Shown here piece after piece: positions 1 through 6,931 of a stretch of 35,515 nt of DNA; positions within the stretch are counted from its first letter, which is position 1; every line of letters begins with the position of its first letter. The notes beneath the pieces were generated by a model, which saw nothing but the letters and a program-made list of their open reading frames with translations, made no database searches and was not told where the DNA came from. The translations under genes and the position numbers were made by a program. The stretch comes from Acidobacteriota bacterium. GTDB taxonomy: Bacteria; Acidobacteriota; Vicinamibacteria; Vicinamibacterales; UBA8438. The stretch lies in assembly GCA_026708265.1 (NCBI GenBank), contig JAPOVI010000143.1, forward strand, positions 1 through 35,515. Reading direction: 5' to 3'.

Positions 1-55
1 TCGTAGCGGTCGCCGTCGTCGCGGATCTCGAAGAGCTGTGAGAAATCCGGGCTAG
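1..55. repeat. Left arm of 55-bp terminal inverted repeat
   Basis: These 55 bases are the exact reverse complement of the last 55 bases of the window; the match stops at base 56. An exact match of 55, a common assembler k-mer size, suggests that both contig ends run into one multicopy sequence. That sequence could be an insertion sequence or another repeated gene. The fic reading frame passes through this arm without a stop but becomes Ser/Thr/Ala-rich and unlike Fic C-termini, so the true gene may be interrupted here. The identity is seen directly; the cause is inferred. Confidence 0.9.
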
Positions 56-901
56 CGCCGTTCCCGCCGCGTCGACCGACCGGCCGAGGCAGCCGAGAAA
101 CCACGTGATCCAGTCGGTGACGTCCGTCGTACCTCGCTGCGTGCGTTCCAGGACGTCGTAGTAGGCCGCGCGCTCGGCCCGAATCTGCGACGACATGCTG
201 TAGAAGCGCTGCGAGCTGCGTTCCGAGCGGGCCAGGGCCATGTCGGCGACGGCGCGGGCGATGCGGCCGTTCCCGTCCTCGAACGGGTGGACGGTCGCGA
301 ACCACAGATGCGCCAACCCCGCCCTGAGTACTGGGTCGCCATCGGCCGGCCCTTCGAACCACCGCAGGAAGTCGCCCATCTCCCCGTCGACCCGCACCGC
401 CGGTGGCGCCTCGAAGTGCACCCGCTCGCGACCGATCGGACCCGAGACCACCTGCATCGGATCGGCGCTCTCGCTGCGCCACCGCCCGACCGCGATCCGC
501 CGCATCCCGCTGCGGCCGGTCGGGAACAGCGACGCGTGCCAATCGAACAGCCGCTCCGCCGTGAGCCGCTGTTCGTAGCGCCGCGTCGCGTCCAGCATCA
601 TCTCGACGACGCCCTCGACGTCCTGGTCTGCCGGCGCGACCCCGCCGGCATCCATGCCGAGCCGCCGCGCGATCGACGAACGGACCTCCGCCGCGTCGAG
701 CCTCTCGCCCTCGATGTCGCTGCTCTTCACCACGTCCTCGACCAGCGTTCCGAGCACGGCCTCGCGCCGCAGAGCGAAGCCGAGGGTCTCCATGCGGCCG
801 AGGAGGCGCCCCTGCCGGTGCCTTACGTCGGCCAGCGCATCGGCCACGGCCTCGGACCTCCAGCGGAACCGCGGCCAGTCCGCCCGTTCGTGGATGTACA
901 A
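1..901 (-). CDS. Fic family AMP-transferase with DUF4172-type N-terminus, partial
   Basis: Fic enzymes move AMP or a related group from a nucleotide to a target protein. The frame is open from a TTG at 899-901 to the window edge (300 codons), giving an N-terminus YIHERADWP typical of the DUF4172-Fic type. The catalytic motif HPFEDGNGR is at residues 205-213 with His205. An N-terminal SSDIEG at residues 60-65 fits the class II inhibitory motif (S/T)xxxE(G/N), so the enzyme is probably self-inhibited. Full-length relatives are about 370 residues, so roughly 70 C-terminal residues are missing. The last 16 or so residues, inside the 55-bp terminal repeat, do not look like Fic. The start codon lies within a 13-bp palindrome. 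Function is inferred from motifs; target unknown. Confidence 0.85.
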   Translation of the reverse strand, partial: MYIHERADWPRFRWRSEAVADALADVRHRQGRLLGRMETLGFALRREAVLGTLVEDVVKSSDIEGERLDAAEVRSSIARRLGMDAGGVAPADQDVEGVVEMMLDATRRYEQRLTAERLFDWHASLFPTGRSGMRRIAVGRWRSESADPMQVVSGPIGRERVHFEAPPAVRVDGEMGDFLRWFEGPADGDPVLRAGLAHLWFATVHPFEDGNGRIARAVADMALARSERSSQRFYSMSSQIRAERAAYYDVLERTQRGTTDVTDWITWFLGCLGRSVDAAGTALARISHSSSRSATTATAT

Positions 902-928
902 TCTCCGCACGATTCGCGGAGATTGTAC
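896..928. promoter_or_regulatory. Perfect 13-bp palindrome over the fic start codon
   Basis: Arms at 896-908 and 916-928 are perfect reverse complements separated by 7 bases. The fic TTG start (899-901) lies in the left arm. Such a site could be an operator that represses its own gene or an mRNA hairpin that hides the start codon. The structure is seen directly; the role is inferred. Confidence 0.6.
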
Positions 929-1058
929 CAACCATTCGCCGCATGGCGCCGCTGCTGCCGGCGTGGTCGGGGCGGCGGTGGGGCACGCGTCCGGGTACGG
1001 CTGGTGTGCTGGACTCGCGCAGAATAGCCATGCTCATAGCCATCAAGGTGGGAGTCCC

Positions 1059-1251
1059 GTGGCCGAAGTATCCATCGCCCAAGCTCGAAACTCGCTGACC
1101 CGACTGATTCACGAAGCGGAGAACGGAGAGCCGGTGCACATCACGCGCCGCGGAAAGACCCGTCGCAGTGCTGATGTCCCGGGGAGAGTACGAGCGCCTG
1201 GAATCGGGAGCGGCCCGAAGCGATTCCTGGCAGGGGATCAAGGAGTGGCGT
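1059..1251 (+). pseudogene. Frameshifted Phd/YefM-type antitoxin remnant
   Basis: A GTG start at 1059, preceded by a good ribosome site (GGTGGGAG), reads VAEVSIAQARNSLTRLIHEAENGEPVHITRRGK, a typical Phd/YefM DNA-binding N-terminus. After about base 1157 the frame breaks. One extra base near 1154-1158 (an A at 1158 would do) shifts it, and the adjacent frame continues PVAVLMSRGEYERLES and then SDSWQGIKEWR, as expected for the family. The second half would normally bind and neutralise a PIN or RelE-like toxin. No intact toxin is seen downstream. The gene is either a real decayed antitoxin or one carrying a sequencing or assembly error. Confidence 0.7.
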
Positions 1252-1444
1252 CCTCCTCGGCGCCGTATCGGTGGCGGCGTGCGTCCGGCCCGCGCGACGC
1301 GCCGCCCGGCTCGATCCGGTGGTCGCCCTGCGTCACGAGTGAGAGCGCGGCGGACACGTCGCCGCCGCCGACGGGAGGAACCAGGTACATATCGTCAGCA
1401 GCGTCGCTGATTCTCATGAAATCCAGCAACTCTACCGATGATGT
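1252..1444. other. Non-coding stretch after the antitoxin remnant
   Basis: No recognisable gene on either strand. Where a toxin partner of the Phd-like remnant would be expected there is only unremarkable GC-rich sequence with overlapping short open frames. A 63-codon frame on the minus strand starts in this stretch but resembles nothing I know. Confidence 0.4.
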
Positions 1445-2605
1445 TCACCGCCGAATCGGTCGCAGCTCGGCGGCGAGCCGCGCGGCGGGCAGGGCTCGCA
1501 CGCGGCGCGCGAGGCTGTAGGAGCGCTGCCCCGCATGCACGACGTCGAGGCGCTCGAGGGAGAGAGTCTCCAGGGCGGACCGCATCGAGGACGTCAGCCG
1601 GGGAGACTCCGCCCGCTTGATCTCGAAGCCGTAGCGCCGGTCGCCGGCCACGACGAGCAGGTCGAGCTCTGCGCCGGAGTACGTCGACCAGTGGAAGCAC
1701 TGCTCCGGGCGCACGGCGAGCAGGTGCATGACCTGGCGGACGACGAAACCCTCCCACGAGGCGCCGACCTTGGGGTGGGAGACCAGCGCCTCGGAGGTGT
1801 TCAGACCCAGCAAGGCGTGGAGGATGCCGGAATCGCCGACGTAGACCTTCGGCGACCGCACCTGCCGCTTGCCGACGTTCTCGTACCACGGCGGGAGCTG
1901 TAGTACGACGAACACCGAGCTCAGCAGGTCGAGATAGCGGCGGACCGTGGTATGCGCCACGCCGAACGCCCGTCCGAACTCGGCGCCGTTCCAGAGCTGG
2001 CCGTGCCAGTACCCCAGCATGGTCCAGAAGCGCCGCAGCGTGGTGGACGGCACGGTGTTCCCCAGGCCCGGAAGGTCTCGCTCGAGGAACGTCCGGATGA
2101 AGTCGTCCCGCCAGCGGCGGCTGGCCGCGCCGGAGCGGGCCAGGTAGGACCGCGGGAACCCCCCGCGCAGCCAGAGCCGCTCGAGATCGTCGACCTCGCG
2201 CAACCCGAAGCCGTCGAGCTCGTGAAACGCGACGCGACCGGCGAGCGACTCGGAGGTCTGGCGCAGCAGCTCGGGCGAGGCGCTGCCGAGCACCAGAAAG
2301 CGCGCGGGCGTGCGCGGCCGGTCCGCCAGGGTGCGCAGCAGCGGGAACACCGCGGGGAGTCGCTGGATCTCGTCGAGCACGACGAGCCCGCGGAGCGGCC
2401 GCAACTCGAGACCCGGATCGGCGAGCCGAGCCAGATCCACGGGGTCCTCGAGGTCGAACCAGGTCACCGGACCACCTCGCGCCGCCACGAGCTGACGCGC
2501 GAGGGTGGACTTCCCGACCTGCCGGGCGCCGAGCAGCGCGACGACGGGGGACTCCCGCAGGAGCAGCGTCAACCGGCGCAGGTGATGTCGCCGCTCAAGC
2601 TGCAT
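1445..2605 (-). CDS. ATP-binding protein, AAA domain plus DUF4143
   Basis: 386-residue AAA ATPase of the DUF4143 type. The Walker A motif is GARQVGKST (residues 26-34) and Walker B is LVVLDE (74-79). A central winged-helix-like part is followed by DUF4143, whose C-terminal GAELDLLVV...FEIKRAES segment has the E-x-D...E-x-K layout of a PD-(D/E)XK-like fold. Members are widespread, often mobile or defence-associated, and have no settled biochemical role. The start is the ATG at 2603-2605, inside a 16-bp palindrome, which makes self-regulation likely. A second member of the same family sits at 16155-17405. It follows a Fic gene and an antitoxin remnant, which supports a toxin or defence-like patch. 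Confidence 0.85.
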   Translation of the reverse strand: MQLERRHHLRRLTLLLRESPVVALLGARQVGKSTLARQLVAARGGPVTWFDLEDPVDLARLADPGLELRPLRGLVVLDEIQRLPAVFPLLRTLADRPRTPARFLVLGSASPELLRQTSESLAGRVAFHELDGFGLREVDDLERLWLRGGFPRSYLARSGAASRRWRDDFIRTFLERDLPGLGNTVPSTTLRRFWTMLGYWHGQLWNGAEFGRAFGVAHTTVRRYLDLLSSVFVVLQLPPWYENVGKRQVRSPKVYVGDSGILHALLGLNTSEALVSHPKVGASWEGFVVRQVMHLLAVRPEQCFHWSTYSGAELDLLVVAGDRRYGFEIKRAESPRLTSSMRSALETLSLERLDVVHAGQRSYSLARRVRALPAARLAAELRPIRR

Positions 2606-2652
2606 CTACATTGAATTATGTGTTCTTCACGCACAGAATTCAATGTAGATGC
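2602..2652. promoter_or_regulatory. Perfect 16-bp inverted repeat at the start of the DUF4143 ATPase gene
   Basis: Arms at 2602-2617 and 2637-2652 are perfect reverse complements around a 19-base spacer. The minus-strand ATG of the ATPase gene (2603-2605) falls in the left arm, and the right arm carries the same ATG context in mirror orientation. The arms are AT-rich (contain TTCAATGTAGAT) against a very GC-rich background, which points to a conserved site. Operator or translational hairpin is the likely role, by inference. Confidence 0.65.
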
Positions 2653-2680
2653 GCGGGGCCGACGCGCCCGTCACTGCGCA

Positions 2681-2757
2681 GGAGTCTGCGCTGCGGAACT
2701 CGCCAACGCCGCCAATCGCGCCGGCGCCGACTCCCACCCCGACCGTCAGGGCGCGCC
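2681..2757 (-). repeat. Degenerate copy of the double-hairpin element
   Basis: Read on the minus strand, this stretch has the same order as the three good copies of the window's double-hairpin element: a GCGCGCCCTGACGG-like short hairpin half, then a GGGAGTC arm, a middle part, and a closing GCGCAGACTCC arm. The arms (2681-2691 and 2724-2734) pair with one mismatch. It lies in the 186-base gap between the ATPase start and the cytochrome stop. Confidence 0.5.
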
Positions 2758-2790
2758 AGGAGTCTGCGCCGTAGAACGGCGCGGACTCCT
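2758..2790. terminator. 13-bp stem-loop downstream of the cytochrome gene
   Basis: Arms 2758-2770 and 2778-2790 (AGGAGTCTGCGCC and GGCGCGGACTCCT) pair over 13 positions with one mismatch and a 7-base loop. It is about 50 bases beyond the stop of the minus-strand cytochrome gene and could end its transcript, although no T-run follows. The arm sequence is that of the dispersed double-hairpin family. Confidence 0.5.
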
Positions 2791-2838
2791 GAGGATTGGG
2801 TTGGGCGCCGAGCGGAGCCGCAGGCGACGAACGGCGGG

Positions 2839-3426
2839 CTAGCGCTCCGTCAGGCTCGGAAAGCCGCGCCGGGTCTCGGGCGTCCAGGTGCCGGGCATCA
2901 CGTAGTCGTCGCGGCTCGGCATCCGGATGCGCGGCAGGCTCTCGGCATCCATCACCGCTTCCTCCGAGATGATGTCGTTGCGGTAGAGGAGGTACGCGGT
3001 CACGGCGTAGGCCTCGTCGTCGCTCAGGATGCCGGGGCGGTCGTACGGCATGACGCGGCGGATGTAGTCCCAGATGCTCGGCGCGAACGGCCAGTGGCGT
3101 ATCGGCCAGTAGTTGGTGCGGGTGGTGACGTCGCCGCCGACCAGGGAGATGGACGGTCCCTCCTCGCCCGTCGGGCCGTGGCAGATCGAGCAACCCCGGC
3201 GCTCGAAGACGATCGCGCCCTCCGCCGCGTTGCCGCTTCCCGGAGGAAGGTCGGCGCCTTCCGGACCGATGATGCGGTCCCGCTCCTCGGCCGCGGTCAG
3301 CGGCCGGCCGAGACCGGACGGCGAGTGCGACTCCTGCGCCGCCGCCGGCGCGCCCGATGCGGCAAACAGGGCGGCGAGCGCCGCGGCGCACGCCACCCGC
3401 CCCCACCACGGTCGACTACGGTCCAT
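2839..3426 (-). CDS. Secreted monoheme cytochrome c, partner of SoxC-like protein
   Basis: 195-residue c-type cytochrome. An N-terminal signal peptide ends near AAAQ, heme is bound by CSICH (Cys79, Cys82, His83), and VMPYD (Met126) is a good sixth ligand. The C-terminal part (LSDDEAYAVTAYLLYRNDIISEE...) resembles cytochromes that accept electrons from SoxC/SorA-type sulfite dehydrogenases. It begins 13 bases after the stop of the soxC-like gene on the same strand, so the two are very likely co-transcribed and form an enzyme/electron-acceptor pair in the periplasm. The ATG at 3426 is preferred over a GTG three bases upstream because the GGAGG lies 5 bases before it. Confidence 0.85.
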   Translation of the reverse strand: MDRSRPWWGRVACAAALAALFAASGAPAAAQESHSPSGLGRPLTAAEERDRIIGPEGADLPPGSGNAAEGAIVFERRGCSICHGPTGEEGPSISLVGGDVTTRTNYWPIRHWPFAPSIWDYIRRVMPYDRPGILSDDEAYAVTAYLLYRNDIISEEAVMDAESLPRIRMPSRDDYVMPGTWTPETRRGFPSLTER

Positions 3427-3439
3427 CACGCCCTCCGCG

Positions 3440-4762
3440 TCACGCGTGCACGTCGACCACCACGTCGGTCGGCGCCAGCCCGTTGACGACGCTGCCGTCC
3501 GCGGCCACCTTCCAGGGCTGAATCCAGTTGCAGTGGCCGAGCTGGCTCTGGATGGTGCCGTAGAGCTGCCCGCGCGTCAGGCCCCAGTACTCGGCGTACT
3601 CGGCCTCGCTCGGCTGCAACTGGCCGCGCTCGTCGAGGCAGCGCGACTGCAGCACCGTCTCCTCCCCGTTCCAGCGCCAGGGGAGGGCGAAGCGGGTATG
3701 GGCCTTCGGCAGCACCGGGCCGACCAGCTCGGCCTCCTGGTAGGTCGCTCCGCCGTCGGTCGAAACCTCGACGCGGCTCACCTTGCCGCTGCCCGACCAC
3801 GCCAGACCGCCGATGACCTGGGTGCCGCGGGCTTCGATCCGCTGCCCGCCCGACGGGTGGGTGATGACCGAGTTGGGGCCGAAGTCGTAGCTGTCGCGCT
3901 GCGTCTTCGGGTCCGGGGTCAGGAAGCGCGAGTGCTCCTGGAACGAAAGATACGGCTGGTCGACCACCTTGATCCGCTTCAGCCACTTCACGTTGTAGAT
4001 GCCCTCGAAGCCGGGCACCACGAGGCGCAGCGGATAGCCGTGGTCGGGGCGCACCGGCTCGCCGTTCTGCCCGTAGGCGACCATCACGTCGTCGAGCGCC
4101 TTGGCGAGGGGCACGCTCTTCGTGTGCCGGCCGCCGTCGGCTGCCTCCGCGATGATCCACGACGCGCCGCTGCTGACGCCGGCCTCGCGGAGGAGGACGG
4201 ACAGCGGAACGCCGGTCCACTCGCTGCACCCCATGCGGCCGTGCGTCCCGGTGACGGTGGCGGCGCGCGGGTTCGGCCGATTGCCGACGCACTCGAGGAA
4301 GTGGACGCGCGAGACGAACGGCAGCCGGCGCAGCTCGTCCATCGTGAAGACGAGCGGCCGCTCGACCATCCCCTCGACCATCAGCGTGTGCTCGGCCGGG
4401 TTGATGTCCGGAATGCCGTAGTAGTGCTGCGTCGTGAAATGGAGCGAGGTCGGCGTGATGGTGCCGACCAGCTCGGCGAGCGGCGTGCGCGCGCTCGGGC
4501 GCGCCGGATTGGGCCGGATGCGCGGCGTCTCGCTGTGGCTGCGGCCCTCGACCTCCCGCGTGGTCGTGACGAAACGCGACCGCCGCCCGTAGAGCACGCT
4601 CTCAAGGGAGTTGTTGTCGACGACGGTCGCCGACGAGAACTGGGCCGCCTCGGCCTCCGCCGACCCGCCCGTCACCTCCAGCGCCCGGGGCGCGGCGACG
4701 AGCCCCGCCACAGCCGCACCCTTCTGCAGAAACCGCCGCCGACTCGGGTTGGTGCGCCTCAT
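3440..4762 (-). CDS. soxC: SoxC-like molybdopterin sulfite/sulfane dehydrogenase
   Basis: 440-residue periplasmic molybdenum enzyme of the sulfite oxidase superfamily. A Tat signal (SRRRFLQKGAAVAGL, residues 7-21) shows export in folded form. The Mo-ligating cysteine is in HFLECVGN (Cys158). The Moco domain runs to about residue 320 and is followed by the dimerisation domain (SRVEVSTDGGATYQEAEL...). The length and DVVVDVHA end match SoxC. It would oxidise sulfite or protein-bound sulfane sulfur and pass electrons to the cytochrome encoded just downstream. No soxXYZAB genes lie nearby, so a stand-alone sulfite-oxidising or detoxifying role is likelier than a full Sox pathway. The start has a strong GGAGGAAG ribosome site. 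Confidence 0.85.
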   Translation of the reverse strand: MRRTNPSRRRFLQKGAAVAGLVAAPRALEVTGGSAEAEAAQFSSATVVDNNSLESVLYGRRSRFVTTTREVEGRSHSETPRIRPNPARPSARTPLAELVGTITPTSLHFTTQHYYGIPDINPAEHTLMVEGMVERPLVFTMDELRRLPFVSRVHFLECVGNRPNPRAATVTGTHGRMGCSEWTGVPLSVLLREAGVSSGASWIIAEAADGGRHTKSVPLAKALDDVMVAYGQNGEPVRPDHGYPLRLVVPGFEGIYNVKWLKRIKVVDQPYLSFQEHSRFLTPDPKTQRDSYDFGPNSVITHPSGGQRIEARGTQVIGGLAWSGSGKVSRVEVSTDGGATYQEAELVGPVLPKAHTRFALPWRWNGEETVLQSRCLDERGQLQPSEAEYAEYWGLTRGQLYGTIQSQLGHCNWIQPWKVAADGSVVNGLAPTDVVVDVHA

Positions 4763-4817
4763 CTGTCTTCCTCCTCCTCACTCCGCCCGCTCGGCAGTTC
4801 ATGACGGCCCGAGCGAG

Positions 4818-4920
4818 CGGCCCCGCCGGGGCCGCAAGGCGCGCACAGCGCGCCTCGGCACCCGCGGCGCGGGGCATCGGGGCCCCGCTAGCGGGTGCCG
4901 GGGGTTCGGGGCGAAGCCCC
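4818..4920. terminator. Cluster of four GC-rich hairpins between same-strand genes
   Basis: Between the cyclase stop and soxC start (both minus strand) lie four stems: 4818-4834 (7 bp), 4837-4855 (8 bp, 3-base loop), 4857-4899 (9 bp outer stem) and 4908-4920 (GGGGC-GAA-GCCCC). The last is 5 bases beyond the cyclase stop and would end its transcript. No T-run follows, as is common in GC-rich genomes. Together they separate the cyclase gene from the soxC operon. Confidence 0.5.
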
Positions 4921-4925
4921 GTCTA

Positions 4926-5984
4926 CTAGAAGATCGCCAGCGCGTTGAGCGGCGAGCCCGTTCCGTTCTCCACCGCGAGCGGGGCCGCGATCAGCGTGAA
5001 CTCCCAGCGGTTGAGCGACGACGCGGTCTCCGCCAGCGCCTCCAGATCCTGGTTGTCGAACAGGTCGACGCCCATCGCCACGATCGTCACCAGGTGCACC
5101 GGCAGGGCGACGTCCTCGACCAGCGACGGCACCACGTCGAGGGCGGCATCGCTCCCGGCGAAGGATACGTCGCGCGCCTTGATCCACGGCAGCGTCTGGG
5201 CGTGGAGGCCGGCCGAGTTCTCCGAGATGTTCCAGGGGCCGACCTCCGCGCGGCGGGCCCAGCGGCCCGTGCGGATGAAGATCGCATCCCCCGGCCGCAC
5301 CGTCACCCCGGCCATCTCCTCGAAGGCCTCCAGGTCCTCCTGGTAGATCGGCGTCCCGGGCTCCAGGTAGGGCACGCCCTTCAGAAGCGGGATGTCGAAG
5401 AGGATGCCGCGCGTCACGATGCCGCCCTGCAGGTTGTCGATCGAGGCGTGGGTGCAGCCCTCCTCGACGATCGTGTCCTGCGACACGCCGTTGTACATCT
5501 GGCCCTTGTGGAGGATGTGGCACAGCGCATCGATGTGGCTGTGCGAGTAGCCGTGGTAGCTGACGGTGTAGTTGTCGCTCACGCCCCCGAAGAAGCCGGG
5601 CTCCACCGACGAGTCGGGCACGCCGAGCATGCGGTGGCCGAACGGCAGCGGCACGTCGTCCGCCTCTTCCTTGAGCACGCGGTGGGCCATCGAAACGCTG
5701 ATGCCCTCCGTGGCCAGGGCCAGCGCCTCGAGACGCTTCGCCGGGGTGATCAGGTTGGCCGCCCCGAGCTCGTCGTCCGGTCCCCAGCGCCCCCAGTTCG
5801 ACAGGTCCTCCATCATCTGCTCGATGTCGGCCTGCGCGAGCTCGCGCGACGGCGGCGTCACTTCCGGGGGAACGTACTCCGGGGCCGCCTCTTCCATCGC
5901 CTCGTCCGGCGCAGCCGGGGCGCAGGCCGCGACCGCCGCAACGAGGACGAACAGGCCGCCGCGCGCGAGAAGTCGCAGTGTCAT
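4926..5984 (-). CDS. Cyclase-family (kynurenine formamidase-like) lipoprotein
   Basis: 352-residue member of the cyclase/kynurenine formamidase-like metal hydrolase family. The metal motif HSHIDALCH (residues 148-156) corresponds to the family HxGTHxDxPxH. The N-terminus is a lipoprotein signal with VAAC (Cys21), so the protein should be anchored at an envelope membrane, unlike cytosolic formamidases. An acidic linker (residues 24-45) follows. Substrate is unknown; relatives hydrolyse amides or lactones. The ATG at 5984 has a GGAGG site 7 bases upstream, and a likely promoter lies at 6012-6041. It is separated from the soxC operon by hairpins, so it is probably its own transcript. Confidence 0.8.
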   Translation of the reverse strand: MTLRLLARGGLFVLVAAVAACAPAAPDEAMEEAAPEYVPPEVTPPSRELAQADIEQMMEDLSNWGRWGPDDELGAANLITPAKRLEALALATEGISVSMAHRVLKEEADDVPLPFGHRMLGVPDSSVEPGFFGGVSDNYTVSYHGYSHSHIDALCHILHKGQMYNGVSQDTIVEEGCTHASIDNLQGGIVTRGILFDIPLLKGVPYLEPGTPIYQEDLEAFEEMAGVTVRPGDAIFIRTGRWARRAEVGPWNISENSAGLHAQTLPWIKARDVSFAGSDAALDVVPSLVEDVALPVHLVTIVAMGVDLFDNQDLEALAETASSLNRWEFTLIAAPLAVENGTGSPLNALAIF

Positions 5985-6011
5985 CAGCTACCTCCGTGAA
6001 GCACCCCGCAC

Positions 6012-6041
6012 AACATACCAGCCGCGAATGCGCCGCCACAA
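6012..6041 (-). promoter_or_regulatory. Putative sigma-70-like promoter of the cyclase gene
   Basis: On the minus strand TTGTGG (6036-6041) and TATGTT (6012-6017) are separated by 18 bases, about 28 bases before the start codon. The fit to the -35/-10 consensus is fair, and this is the only AT-rich patch of the divergent intergenic region. Confidence 0.4.
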
Positions 6042-6160
6042 GCCGATCGGTGGCGTCGCGCCGGAACGCGCTCCGGAAGGCGGGTAGCGGCCGCCGTGAA
6101 CGGGCGCAACTCCGTCGCTGGTCCGGCTGTACGCTATCGTCGATCGGCCGGAACGAGAGC

Positions 6161-6619
6161 ATGGCCGACTGGACGCAGCCCCTGCACCCGCTCGTCGTTC
6201 ACCTGCCGATCGGGTTGCTCGCGAGCGCGGCCGTCATCGACCTCGCCGGGCTCGCGGCGCCCTCGCGGCGAGCCCTGCCGAACGCGGCGACCGGCCTCTA
6301 CCTCGCCGGAGCGGCAACCCTGGTGGCGGCCTACGTAACGGGACGCGCCGACGCCACGGCACTGGTCGTCCCGGGACCGGCGCGCGCCCTGGTCGACGAG
6401 CACTGGACGTGGGCCTGGCGGACCACGTTGTTCTTCTGCGCCGTCGCCGCCGGCCGGCTCGCGCTGCTGCGGGCGCCGCAGGCGACCGAGCGGCGGCTGC
6501 GACTCCCGGTGGCCGCGGCCGGCCTGCTCGCCCTGACGCTGCTGTTCCAGACCGCGGAGCGGGGGGGCCGCCTCGTCTACGAGCACGGCGTCGGCGTGGC
6601 GGCTCCGCAGGCGCCCTGA
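6161..6619 (+). CDS. DUF2231 membrane protein
   Basis: 152-residue integral membrane protein with four predicted helices. The N-terminal HPLVVHLPIGLL is the hallmark of the DUF2231 family of small inner-membrane proteins of unknown function. Some relatives are found with cytochromes or heme proteins, and the histidines in this motif could bind a ligand, which is speculative here. The ATG at 6161 follows a GAGAG-like site; upstream in-frame codons lack family sequence. It converges on a small membrane-protein gene whose stop is 9 bases away. Confidence 0.8.
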   Translation: MADWTQPLHPLVVHLPIGLLASAAVIDLAGLAAPSRRALPNAATGLYLAGAATLVAAYVTGRADATALVVPGPARALVDEHWTWAWRTTLFFCAVAAGRLALLRAPQATERRLRLPVAAAGLLALTLLFQTAERGGRLVYEHGVGVAAPQAP

Positions 6620-6628
6620 ACGGGTGCG

Positions 6629-6802
6629 CTAGTGCACGCCCGGGCTCGTCACGTGCGTGACCAGGAGCTCCTGAAGAGCCTGCACCTGCCCCGTCAACCG
6701 GTCGACCTTGCTGTTGACGAGCAGGACACCGATCGCGCTGACGAGCGAAACCAGCAGCGTGACCACCTGCAGAACGGTCGAGAGGTTCGTGTTGCGCTCC
6801 AT
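6629..6802 (-). CDS. 57-aa single-span membrane microprotein
   Basis: The short frame reads MERNTNLSTVLQVVTLLVSLVSAIGVLLVNSKVDRLTGQVQALQELL. It has one clear transmembrane helix (residues 9-30) followed by a short amphipathic, coiled-coil-like segment with heptad-spaced Val/Leu (33-47). This is the layout of many small membrane anchors and of bacteriophage or hemolysin-XhlA-like proteins. I do not recognise the family. It lies tail to tail with the DUF2231 gene. Confidence 0.5.
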   Translation of the reverse strand: MERNTNLSTVLQVVTLLVSLVSAIGVLLVNSKVDRLTGQVQALQELLVTHVTSPGVH

Positions 6803-6857
6803 TGGAACCCACAGCCGTGCACGAGCCGTACCGCCCGCGTCTCCACGCAGCCTCCTT

Positions 6858-6931
6858 GGAGTCTGCGCCGCAGAACTGCCGCCGGACGACTCCCTGCCCG
6901 CGCAGACTCCCGAAGCGCCCGCAAGGGCGCT
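6858..6931 (-). repeat. Double-hairpin element, copy 1
   Basis: On the minus strand this starts at the stop codon of the gene at 6931. A short hairpin (AGCGCCC/GGGCGCT, 6914-6931) is followed by a long hairpin whose perfect 11-bp ends GGAGTCTGCGC/GCGCAGACTCC are at 6900-6910 and 6858-6868. The same 74-75 base unit occurs at 27781-27854 and 35387-35461, each just after a stop codon. Confidence 0.75.

Noticed and set aside
1238..1429. 63-codon minus-strand frame beside the antitoxin remnant
   Set aside because: The first 30 residues look protein-like, but there is no ribosome site, no known motif and it overlaps the antitoxin remnant; too weak to call.
3113..4804. 563-codon plus-strand open frame over soxC and its cytochrome
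   Set aside because: Antisense shadow of two genes with clear Tat, Mo-cysteine and heme signatures.
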